A program made the position numbers and the translations under genes. This document shows positions 9,801 through 19,100 of a DNA stretch of 64,000 nt, in pieces. Source of the DNA: Nematostella vectensis (lineage: Eukaryota; Cnidaria; Anthozoa; Actiniaria; Edwardsiidae); assembly GCF_932526225.1 (NCBI RefSeq), contig NC_064046.1:4092001-4156000 (forward strand), given 5' to 3'. The notes below the pieces were generated by a model. That model searched no databases, was not told the origin of the DNA, and saw only the letters and a list, made by a program, of their open reading frames with translations. Position 1 is the first letter of the stretch; the number at the start of each line of letters is the position of its first letter.

Positions 9801-12787
9801 ATGAAGATCATAGTGACCGTGTCTGACGACAAGCTCGTCAGGGTCTGGGACCTAGAGCGGGAAGAGGTGAGGCCAGTGTATGACCTTGACCTTGTGTATC
9901 AACTTGACCTTTTGTATGACCTTGACCTTGTGTATGAACATGACTTTGTGTTTGATTTTGTGTAAGAACTTAACTTTGTGTATGACCTTGTTTATAATCT
10001 TGACCTTGTGCATGACCTTGACCTTGTATATGATATTGACCTTGTGTATGACTTGACCTTGTGCATGACCTTGACCTTGTGTATGACCTTGACTTTGTGC
10101 ATGACCCTGACCTTGTGTATGAGCGGTAATACGCGTGATTTTGACTTTGTGTGCTTTTATGGCTGGTAATTCCTTTCTATGGCTGTTTTTCGTAGTCTGC
10201 CAACGTTGACTTTGAAGACAACAAGGGTGATAATAGTATTGAGCATCTCATGCTTATCAAGAGCATTGTGCAGAAACAAGTCGTCACCAAGTCACGTGCT
10301 AAAGGTAAGACAATCGCAGATGATCACCAAGTCACGTGCTTAGGGTAATCCAATAGCGGAGGGTCACCAAGTCACGTGCTATAGGCGAGCCAATAGCGGA
10401 GGGTCACCAGGTCATGTGATAAAGGTAAGCCAATAGCAGAGGGTCACCAAGTCACGTGCTTAAGGTAAGCCAATAGCGGAGGGTCACAAAGTCACGTGCT
10501 AACCGTAAGCCAATAGCGGAAGGGTCTCCAAGTCACGTGTCGCACTTCTAAAGCGAAAGTAAGCAAATAGCAACATAACAACCACGTGCTCATGGTAAGC
10601 CAATTATTACAAGTCGCTTCAAATTACGTGCAAAAATTCATGTTAGCGAGCTTTCTCTAAGGTAATTTTATAACAAGTGGTCCTCAAGTCCTAAATAAAA
10701 CCAGCGTAAAAATGACAGCTTAGAAAAACCCTAAATGAATCGCTAATAAGTTAATTTTAAGTAGAACTTGTAAAACCTATAAGAATCGCAAATACGTTAA
10801 TTTTGTGTAAAGCTTGTCTTGATAACTCATTTATAGGTCCTATTTGCGTATGGAACGTCAGCAACTGCCAACCAATCAGAACACTGATCGGAACCGAGGC
10901 TGATGAGGTACTGGTTGTCGACGAGACACGTGCAGTCATTCGCTCCGGGGCCAAACTCGCGCTGGTCGACCTACAAGAAGGAAAACTCGTCAAGAAAATG
11001 CGCTCGGAATTCAACACTAAAACAGAAAAAGTTAACCGGCACGCCAGCTCTCTCTACAAACGTCGAGATCTGGCTATTCGTCTAGCTGAAAGTCCACACG
11101 TAAACCCCCGCTACCAAACCAGAACGAGAAAATTCAACGACTGCGCTCTGGTGGGCAACACACACGTCCTCGTGCTGTCCAAGGATCGTCTTTACATGAA
11201 GCTAGCGTCCCTAGCGACCGGGGAGCCTGTGGCGAAACTAAAGGCCGGGCAGAAGGCGATCATTGAGACGATCATGGTCAGCGGTAATGGCGCAGTGGCG
11301 GTATGCGCGTGCGAGAGTTTTCCGCTGCTGGTATGGGATATCAAGGAAAGGAGAAAGCGCTTTGCTTTGGAGATGGAGGGCAGTTTTCCTCAGCTGGCTG
11401 TTGCGGATATCAGCCATAATGGGGCGTACCTTGTGGATGTCATACGGCTTGATCGCTCCCACAGGTTAGAAGAAAACAATTTGTGACTTTTGAAGACTTG
11501 ATACCGAGTCTTTTACTGACCCCCCCCCCCCCCCCCCTACAACCCCCAAGTGGGGGTGGGACATTTTTAAGGTTCTTCCATCTAGAGCCAAGTATACCTT
11601 AGTCAATAGGAGTCGCGTTCCTACTAAGCCGCAAATGATATTTTAAACTTGCGCTCACCTTGGCTAGGGTCGTCAATAACTTTTTTTGGATTTTTTTCTG
11701 ATGCAAACAAAATTGTACATTCCAGTATAGCGAACTAAATAAATTGGTGTGAACCCGAATTCATATTAAAATGAAATACTGCATTGTTTTATTTGTGGAG
11801 TGCAGTATCTTACGATAATGGTATTTTCCAAAATGATATTTCAGTATACGAAACAAAACAAAACGACAGTGTCACGCGAGTCGAATCCAGGATAAGGGGG
11901 GAGGGGTGGTAGGGGAGGGTAGTTTGAAAGACACGCGTGTGGACCCCTAAAGAGGGGCGATAGTACGGGGTCGTCAAAAAGGATATTATAAGCAAAAGGT
12001 GATAAGTGCGTAGGGGATATTTCGCGCAGGGGATATTTCGCGCAGGCAGCACATCTACCCTTCTGTTATTTTTTGGAATAAAAGCTTTTGGCTTTATGGA
12101 GCGAATATCAGGATTTTCATTTCATACGATTCAGGTCTTGGTTCCCCCCACTCAGCTCTAGCTCTCACCTCGCGCTTTCTCTCATGAAAGGAATCATTGT
12201 TTAAGATTGGATTTGTTTGCATTACTTCTTCCAGGTCAGTGGTCACGTGGGATATGACGTCAGGGACAGTCAAGCATGTGATTGGACAAGGCTTAAATGT
12301 CTGGTCAGTGGCTATATCGTGTGAGAGCATGCGCATGGTGGTAACCGGAAGTAGCGGCTCAGGGGAAACCATGCGTATCTACGATCTGAACACCGGTGAA
12401 TTCAAGCACCAATTGGGCGGCCACACAGAGCCAATCAAAGGACTTTCTCTGTCACGTGACGGGCGAAGACTTCTGAGTTACGTCCCTATGGGGGCCAGGG
12501 ACCGTAGCGTGTGCCTGTGGGACGTTATCACGGGGTGTCCGATCGCATCGTTCACTCCGGACCTTCCAGTCTCCAGCTGCGTCCTCAGTGACGATGGTGA
12601 CCAGGTTGTCATGGTGATAAACAAATCTCGACCAATCGTGTCGCTTGTCTTGACGCATGAAGTTGGATCACGTGAGCTGTCGGTTGATGTGTCTAATCAG
12701 TACTTCAGCCACCCCACCCTCCACGGGGCGGTGTTTGACATGAGCGAGACGATGAACTGGGATGACACAGCAGACGATGGAGAGTGA
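846..12787 (+). CDS. NWD1/NWD2-like: NACHT and WD repeat protein (NWD1/NWD2-like STAND NTPase)
   Basis: Eleven coding exons: 846-886, 1283-1983, 3436-3638, 4602-4932, 5255-6009, 6779-6991, 7482-7728, 8137-9866, 10196-10304, 10837-11464, 12235-12787. All introns are GT-AG, phases agree, and the total is 1836 residues. Seen: residues 1-235 are a hydrophilic extension; about 236-345 is a DUF4062/TIR-like module (VRIFTSSTFTD, FQVVDMRWGVRD, GPNFV, FFGQKYGFRP). The NACHT P-loop GDSGCGKTS is near residue 612 and Walker B VVILDSADQL near 700. A helical winged-helix-like stretch follows, then WD40 blades from about 1110 to the end (LKLWDV, VSVWNV, VRVWDL, SVCLWDV). Known of the family: multidomain ATP-regulated sensors or scaffolds; the vertebrate members are about 1560-1740 residues. 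The start codon at 846 was chosen because exon 1 ends in phase 2, matching exon 2. NWD1 versus NWD2 orthology is not resolved, and the ligand is unknown. NPHP3 and TEP1 share the N-terminal module but do not fit this NACHT-WD order as well. Confidence 0.9.
2036..2362. mobile_element. MITE-like terminal-inverted-repeat element in NWD intron 2
   Basis: The left end reads acaccctgtccccatgtatc and the right end is its near reverse complement (gtggggaccgggtccaaggg then tgt). TA dinucleotides flank both sides. The interior is full of aaaacg/cgttttc runs. No ORF of note, so it is non-autonomous; superfamily unassigned. Confidence 0.55.
2823..2995. repeat. About 58-bp tandem repeat, three copies, NWD intron 2
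   Basis: Units contain ccttagggtataaaattcgc and tcttctggaaatctgctatt. A further loose copy of the gctatcccttaggg core occurs near 3168. Confidence 0.8.
3318..3435. repeat. About 40-bp tandem repeat ending at the NWD exon 3 acceptor
   Basis: Three units of the type tttatcacacgatctctcca-c-aatcagagc. The third copy runs into the polypyrimidine tract and acceptor of exon 3 (exon starts 3436), so the repeat supplies part of the 3' splice region. Confidence 0.75.
3811..3920. repeat. 54-bp direct duplication, NWD intron 3
   Basis: Two almost identical copies in tandem of gtcgttgaccacgtagaaag followed by cgcaaaggataggggaagta. Intron 3 also has a G-rich run around 3970-4070 and a C tract at about 4230. 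Confidence 0.85.
4315..4475. repeat. 40-bp minisatellite, four copies, NWD intron 3
   Basis: The unit contains cgccattcaacgctgtcttc then ttgcgcttgtcacgtggcct; four copies differ by a few bases. Confidence 0.88.
4976..5096. mobile_element. Foldback/MITE element in NWD intron 4
   Basis: The left arm (ttcccacaactctttgctac ... gaaaccgaggt) and right arm (acctcggtttcatgcgcgca ... gttgtgggga) are near-perfect reverse complements of about 45 bases around a loop of about 30 bases. No coding content. Confidence 0.75.
6023..6357. repeat. 65-bp minisatellite just after NWD exon 5
   Basis: About five units at 65-bp spacing (gcttgccatcaggggcgtgg near 6083, 6149, 6214, 6279 and 6344). The unit core agcgcttgccatcag differs by one base from agcgcttgccttcag inside exon 5 (about 5954-5968), so the array may have captured exon sequence. 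It begins within 20 bases of the donor at 6010. Confidence 0.85.
6535..6690. repeat. About 25-bp degenerate minisatellite, NWD intron 5
   Basis: About six imperfect units of gtgcgtttttcaaaagcgta. They drift in length. Confidence 0.75.
6985..7260. repeat. 55-bp minisatellite carrying the NWD exon 6 splice donor
   Basis: Five units at 54-56-bp spacing each contain aaaggtaaga. The first is the real exon 6 donor (gt at 6992); copies lie at 7048, 7102, 7157 and 7212. The rest of each unit is gtcctgagatcaaaagagag then attctctttactgtc. Confidence 0.9.
9867..10125. repeat. About 18-bp minisatellite starting at the NWD exon 8 donor
   Basis: The array of tatgaccttgaccttgtg begins within 15 bases of the donor at 9867. 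Read-through of the intron stays open to a stop ending at 9965 and encodes a VYDLDLVYQLDLLYDLD-type repeat. Confidence 0.88.
10284..10535. repeat. 40-bp minisatellite carrying the end and donor of NWD exon 9
   Basis: Seven units at 40-bp spacing (gtcacgtg-type core at 10291, 10331, 10371, 10411, 10451, 10491 and about 10531). The first contains the last 20 or so bases of exon 9 and the true donor (gt at 10305). Several copies keep a ggtaagc or ggtaatc donor-like site; one has decayed to ggcgagc. Confidence 0.9.
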
Positions 12788-12900
12788 CTGGACCCTCCAC
12801 CCCCTACCCCATGGGCCAACGGGGCCACTACACCACCCATCACGAGACGATGTTTGACATTAGCGAGAGGATGAACTTGGACGACACTGCGGACCATCCC
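12731..12900. repeat. Tandem duplication of the NWD 3' coding end
   Basis: The last coding segment (gtgtttgacatgagcgagac onward, 12731-12780) reappears about 119 bases downstream at 12850-12899 as atgtttgacattagcgagag onward, with scattered substitutions. The second copy lies past the stop codon and is not coding. Confidence 0.85.
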
Positions 12901-13011
12901 CACTCCACCTCCCCCCTGGGCCAACTGGTGCCTCTATCCCACACATGAAAATGTTAATATTATTAAGTACTTCCCTACCCCACCCCTCATGGGAGTAATA
13001 TCCATCTGGAG

Positions 13012-13216
13012 AGTCACTGGAGAGTGGCTGGAGAGTCACTGGAGATTCATTTGAGAGTCACTGGATTGTGGCTTGAGAGTGGCTGGACAGTCACTGGAGA
13101 GTGACTGGAGAGTTACTGGATAGTCACTGGAAAGTAGCTGGAGACTGGCTGGAGAGTTACTGAAGAGTGGCTGGAGAGTTACTGAAGAGTGGCTGGAGAG
13201 TGGCTGAAGAGTGGTA
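13012..13216. repeat. 11-12-bp minisatellite downstream of the NWD gene
   Basis: About 17 units of tggagagtcac / tggagagtggc. The motif ggagagtgactgg also occurs exactly at the NWD stop codon (12779-12791), so the array may have grown from that sequence. Confidence 0.88.
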
Positions 13217-13946
13217 GGCATGGCTTTACTATAATGGACATACCTTAATCTAGACGAGCAAACTCACGCCCCTCATCATTCCCTTAAAAATGGGGACATT
13301 TAAAACGGGTCGCTTTGTCAGAATATCAAATGACAAAGGAATAACATAGAAAGGACGTGTGGTGACAGTATTAGTCTCATGTGAATGTTAAGAAGCAGTC
13401 TTCAAATCATCCTTAGCGGAAATTCACGTGAAGATCGTGTTGCATCCGGACTCCGTGTAGTTATCGGTATTTTTGAACTGAAAGCTCTAATATAGACGAA
13501 TACTCTACAGGTACTAAAGAGAATCGCACACGCAAAAATAGACAGGAAGTCATAGATAGCTATTTTATTTTGTTATGACGATAAAGCTCATAATATGTTT
13601 TAAAGCATTGTTTCCAGAGCATTTCGTATGTAAAGCTTCTGACTTGTGTTTCGCAAGTAAGCGGCTACACGTAGACTTTCAATAACCCCACCCCTTGTAC
13701 CCAATCCCATCCCCGCGCACCCCCTAGACAAGCAAAAATACTGTCAAAAGGAAAGAAAGTGGAGTGGGAAAATATGAGCCCATTAGCCGACGAATCTAGT
13801 CAGATCACATGAAATAGAAAAAATAGACCATACTTCCGGACATACGCTGAGACACCGTGTATGGCAGCTAAAGCCGATCGGCTGGAGATTTCGGCCCCAG
13901 CAACGCTATCTGTCTAGCGAACTCTGCAATACAGAGGTATCAGAGG

Positions 13947-14352
13947 CCCGGGGGGTACTCCGATATCAAACGGACGGGGATCATCGTCGGGTTTTTTTTA
14001 ACAACCCTAAAAAATACTAAAGTGGGCGTGGTCTGGTTATATTTTAACCCTAAAGGATACTAAAGTGGGCGAGGTTAGGCAAGAATTTACCCCCTAAAAG
14101 ATGCCTCAAACAAATGTAAATAATTTGTAAAAAAAAACGTTTATTTAAAACTAACTCTAATGGAAGATTGACACGTTGTTTTAAATGCATTAAAATGCTC
14201 TTTCATAAATAGCACCCTAAAAGATACCGAGATAAAAAAAATCTGGGCATTTTCATTTTCACTCCTAAAAGATACCCAAGGCTCCAAATTTACACCCTAA
14301 AAGATACGACGATGATCCCCGTCCGATGAATATAAGGAGTTAACCCTCCGGG
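13947..14352. mobile_element. Terminal-inverted-repeat element (about 405 bp)
   Basis: The ends are imperfect inverted repeats of about 45 bases: ccggggggtactccgatatc ... acggacggggatcatcgtcg on the left, cgacgatgatccccgtccga ... ggagttaaccctccggga on the right. The interior holds repeated ccctaaaagatac motifs. Non-coding; related motifs occur near 32340-32450. Confidence 0.7.
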
Positions 14353-15087
14353 ATCAGTGGCACCCTCGCATTAATGGGGAGGTGTTCCAGGCCTACCTTA
14401 TTCAGTTACGCCACGCAAAGCATGCTGAAGACGTAGAGTGAAAAATATCGGGGTCTTTTTTATGCTAGCGTGTTTTGGGAACTAGTGAATCATGCACAGC
14501 ACGACCAGGGTCTTAGCCGTCATTCATACGCGTGGGTTCGACAACAAGAGCTTAAGATTAAAAATGAATTATGCTGAGATGTAAGCGATCTAAAGATGGT
14601 TTGTGTGCTCGGTATCCGAGCTAAGATCCTAAGAAAGCTCTCATACTACCATCTTATAATTTCCTGTGAAGATTAATGAAATGTACCTTTAATATTTTCG
14701 TCCTTCACCGTCATCGGGGCTTTAGCCCTTTAGAACGTCGTGTAAAAAACGCTATAGGTATATCGCTTTCATGAAACGAAAGTAATGCGATTAGAAGTTT
14801 AGTGTCGAACAAACATATACAGTCAATGCATTTGGCTAACGCTTATTTGACATTTTGTACCGCCATATTACAAAGCCTTATTGTCACTTGACCAGTTTTA
14901 AATGCCCATTGTATCTACCAAATGCGTTTCCGACTTCCCGATAACACTCAACGTAATCGTTTATTCCCCTTGTAAGTCCGAGTTCGGTAGTCGACTCGAC
15001 TAGGTTAATTAAAACAGGCGCGATGCCAAGAGTGGGCGAAAGCGGCGTGAGTAATCCTTTTAATTGTGGACTAGACGATGTATTCGC

Positions 15088-15170
15088 ATATATGCGTTTG
15101 GCGGAGGGATTTCAAATCTGCATGACAAAATGCAGATTTGAAATGCTTCCGCCGAACGCACCCTATATGC
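15088..15170. mobile_element. Short foldback element or hairpin
   Basis: Arms atatgcgtttggcggaggga ... aaatctgca and tgcagatttgaaat ... tccgccgaacgcaccctata pair over about 36 bases with a loop of about 8. It lies about 110 bases upstream of the candidate alternative PNP exon. Confidence 0.65.
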
Positions 15171-15278
15171 AGCCGATACAACCAATGATACAGCAGTATC
15201 GAGTTACTAGCACGGTATGGACTTGTGTGTACACGTCTTCATCTCTTTTTTACTCACGCACAGAGAGGTCTGATTAAG

Positions 15279-15304
15279 ATGGGAACCATCACGACAACTA
15301 GACG
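15279..15304 (+). CDS. PNP: Candidate alternative first coding exon of PNP
   Basis: ATG at 15279 opens MGTITTTR and stops at a strong donor (CG, then gtaaga at 15305). It leaves the same phase (2) as the exon at 16124-16155, so it can splice straight to the PNP exon at 17749. This would give an isoform that differs only in the first nine or so residues. It is inference from phase and donor quality alone; a nine-codon match can arise by chance. Confidence 0.35.
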
Positions 15305-15579
15305 GTAAGAGAATGGTTTTCCCTGCTTTTACATTCAGATATTTGCATCTCGATGGTGACTGCTCACAGAAACCTGAATTGTGAAGGATATTAGTAAACT
15401 CTATCTTTCTATGTTGAGCTTCTTCGTTTCACACCCTGCATTTTGTTTGCATGCAAAACTCCTTTTTGTGAATAGTATATCTGAGCTGAATAATCATATA
15501 GATAATTCTAGAAGTTTAGGCCGTGTGCAATGAGCCTGTCATCTGGAACCAGCCACTTTGTTTTCCCAGTTACTCTTGT

Positions 15580-15586
15580 AGTAGTA

Positions 15587-15638
<52 letters not shown>

Positions 15639-15648
15639 TAACAATAAC

Positions 15649-15727
<79 letters not shown>
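15580..15727. repeat. (AAT)n microsatellite
   Basis: About 48 AAT units with a few AAC interruptions. It lies in the interval between the two candidate PNP first exons. Confidence 0.97.
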
Positions 15728-16123
15728 TAACTTTTTAATCAATAAGCAAAACACGTACATCTTGATGTACGCCGTTTCATCCCCCCCCCCCCCCCCCCGA
15801 AGAAAAAAAAATAGGCTAAAATTTACCCTCAACTGCTCAATGTAACGCCACCCAAAGTGTAGAAATTTCGTATTACATGTGATGCCATTAAACGGTTCAA
15901 AGGCCGACAACGATAAAGCTACTTTGTATTTATATGCCACCGGTTTTCGGAGTGATTATAGACTTCTGATACCACAGTAAACCCGTGACACTGTTCCTTG
16001 TACACGCCTATTTCACGTACATATAAGGCAATGATTGTAAATATGCATGAGCATCGCCAAGATATTTAGTCAATCGCAACGATCAAATCTTCCAAATCGT
16101 GGCCGCTGTTTTGCCGTTCTAGA

Positions 16124-19100
16124 ATGTCTGGTGAATTCAATCCTGTCTCTAGAGGGTAAGGCGAACAGTTTATAATTTAAATGTTGTGATTTTGGTTTTG
16201 TTATTTAATGTGAGGGCTAAAGTACAAGAAAATAACATAGCAGGATTTGTTTACTACAAGAAAAAAAGTGTGTACACGTCTACACGATTTTGAAAAGAGC
16301 AACTTTAAGCCACTTTTCCTTGATTTTTTACAATTCCTGCTAGAAATTTGGATATAATAACCGATGTAAAATGCAGGTTAGCGTCTGTTAATGCGTCGTT
16401 CTATTTGAACTCCATAACTCCGTTTGTGCCGCATCTGCTGTACATCTATTTGTTTATGTGTCGATTCCACGCTGGGTAAAGGGACTTGTCTTGGGTCAAA
16501 GCAGCTTGAGAGACTAATAATTCTGAGAAATTGAACTTTCTTAGACTGATCATTTTACAGTCTTTAGTTTTTTATTCTTGAATTAATTACAAGCGCATTA
16601 TTATGCAAAAATAAACTTTCATTTTGCCAATTGAGAGAAGTTGATATATCAATTAAGTTATACTGTTAGGTGCTAAATCTCAATTAAAATAATTTCATTT
16701 ATTTAGGGTTTTTTTCTATGTTAACCTACCTTTAGTCAATCAATCACCTTTTTATTTATTTGAGTACTAATACATCTGTACTGGGTTAATCTTGAACACT
16801 TGGACAAAGACTTCACGCCTGAGTTTCCATAGAACAAGACACATCACACAATTGAAAAACCCTGGGAATGCAAATTAGCTAAGAGTACTAAAAAAATCAA
16901 TTAATTATTTGAAAAACCCTGGGAATGCAAATTAGCTAAGAGTACTAAAAAAATCAATTAATTATTTGTGTATGGTTTATTCATTATGTATAGAATAAAA
17001 TAAAGAATGTTCTCTGGGGGTTGGGGGTTTATTTATTATGTATAGAATAGAATAAAGAATGTTCCCTGGGGGGTTGGGTTGGGTTGTGGTAGGGCTAGAA
17101 CAGAGGGGCACTGTTTGGTCTAAGGGGGATTTGGAAGGGACAAAAGTAATATTGGGTAATTGGAGTGCAATTTCAAGAAGGACGGTTTGCATACATGCCA
17201 ATTTGAGCAAGAATGACTATGGAAAACAAACAATTTTACAAAACAAAAAAACAGAATCTTACAGTTTTTGTCAAAAATATTATTGTAGCAGGTTGAGACT
17301 GTTGTAGTGACTGTTGCAACAGGGCCGTAGCAGGGTGTGGCTGTACCCCCTTAGTATTTTCTGAATGTTTCTGTTTTGTGACCCCTGCCCCCCCCCCCCA
17401 ATCTGTCGAGGCCTGCTACGGCTCTGTGCAATGTTGTAACATGAAGTAAGGTAAAACACCCGCTACTGCACACTGCAAGAAAAGGGTCAGTACGCAGCTC
17501 TTACAAGCTGCAATTTGATTGGGCAAATGAACAATATCCGCACCTTGACACAAAGAACGAGAAGAATAGAGACAAAAGAACTCCTTTGTAGAACAAAGAT
17601 AATAGGAGACAAAGCAGCTGCGTACTTCAAGAAAAGGGTTGGGACAATAGTTGCAGGCAAAACTAATAAAATATAATATATGAATAAATAAATATTATGC
17701 ATTTATTACTTGATTACAGACTGGACTGTATGATCTATTCATTTTCAGACATGAGTACAGCCACAAGTATGATGAGGTTGATGCAATTTGTCAAAATATC
17801 CGTAACCAGACCAGCTATCAGCCTACGATAGGGGTCATCTGTGGCTCAGGGCTCTCATCTTTAGGAGATCTAGTCACTGAAAAGACCGTCATACCATATG
17901 AGAAGATTCCCCAGTTCCCTAGAAGCACAGGTACCTATTGAGACACAGTTACTAGAGGTACCCACAATCTGCAAAAAAGTAGGACTACATCCTCAATATC
18001 AGAGCATACATTTCAACTTATGTCATTTTCTGGACATTACTTATTTTAGTTCCTGGACATCAGGGCCAGTTATTGTTTGGTCATCTCAATGGAACAACTG
18101 TCATCATGAGACCCTTCTCAATATCAGAGCATACAGTTGAACTAATGTCATTTTCTGGACATTACATATTTCAGTTCCTGGACATCAGGGCCAGTTAGTG
18201 TTTGGTCGTCTCAATGGCACCACTGTCGTCATGATGCAAGGGCGGACTCACCTGTACGAGGGTTACGACCCAGGCCAGGTAAGTCACCATCATCATCCTT
18301 TTGTGCATCACAGATAAGAGGGTGGTTTTAGCACTTTGCCAAGATGGCCCATACAATCTCTCCCCACACCCACCATTTCACTTGGCAGATTATGGATCCC
18401 CATGTTCTAGAGATTAAATCAGGGAAAGAAAATTTCCTGGACCTCACAGGGAGCTGGCCAGGGTTTGATAAGATCAACAGGAGACTGTCTAATCTCAATT
18501 AAGGGTTACACTTGAGTTGGAGCCATGCTTTGTTGTGTCAATTTCCTGGACCTCACAGGGAGCTGGCCAGGGTTTGATAAGATCAGCAGGAGACTGTCTA
18601 ATCTCAGTTAAGGGTTACACTTGAGTTGGAGCCATGCTTTGTTGTGTCAATTTCCTGGACCTCACAGGGAGCTGGCCAGGGTTTGATAAGATCAGCAGGA
18701 GACTGTCTAATCTCAGTTAAGGGTTACACTTGAGTTGGAGCCATGCTTTGTTGTGTCAACCTTCAATATGTGTTATAGTGATAGAAGCCTTATAATTAAA
18801 ATAAATAAATAAATCAGGTATATTTCAAAGTTTGCCCAGTTGGGGACTAGTGAGAGACAAGGGTGGGCACTAAGAATGAGATTTTTTTTAATTGTAATTA
18901 TACAATTTGAGGAATGTTTATGTAGAGTCAAACTTTTAGATAAGTTAGAAGGAAATTATTGATTTAATCTTACCATACTTCCAAGGTGAATGCTCAGGCG
19001 TGTACCCAGGACTGGCTAAAGGTGTGCGTGGTCATAGGTTTTATATGGAAATAGCACAGTATTTAAAGGTTCCTTTATAAGAAATGACCCACTTTTTCTC

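Larger units (their letters stand above)
12788..15278. other. Intergenic region between NWD and PNP
   Basis: No convincing gene. It holds the duplicated 3' coding end, the 12-bp minisatellite, an inverted-repeat element at 13947-14352 and a short foldback element at 15088-15170. The rest is unique AT-rich sequence. Confidence 0.6.

Noticed and set aside
15523-15940. Poly-Asn, poly-Ile and poly-Tyr ORFs
   Set aside because: Translation of the (AAT)n microsatellite in different frames.
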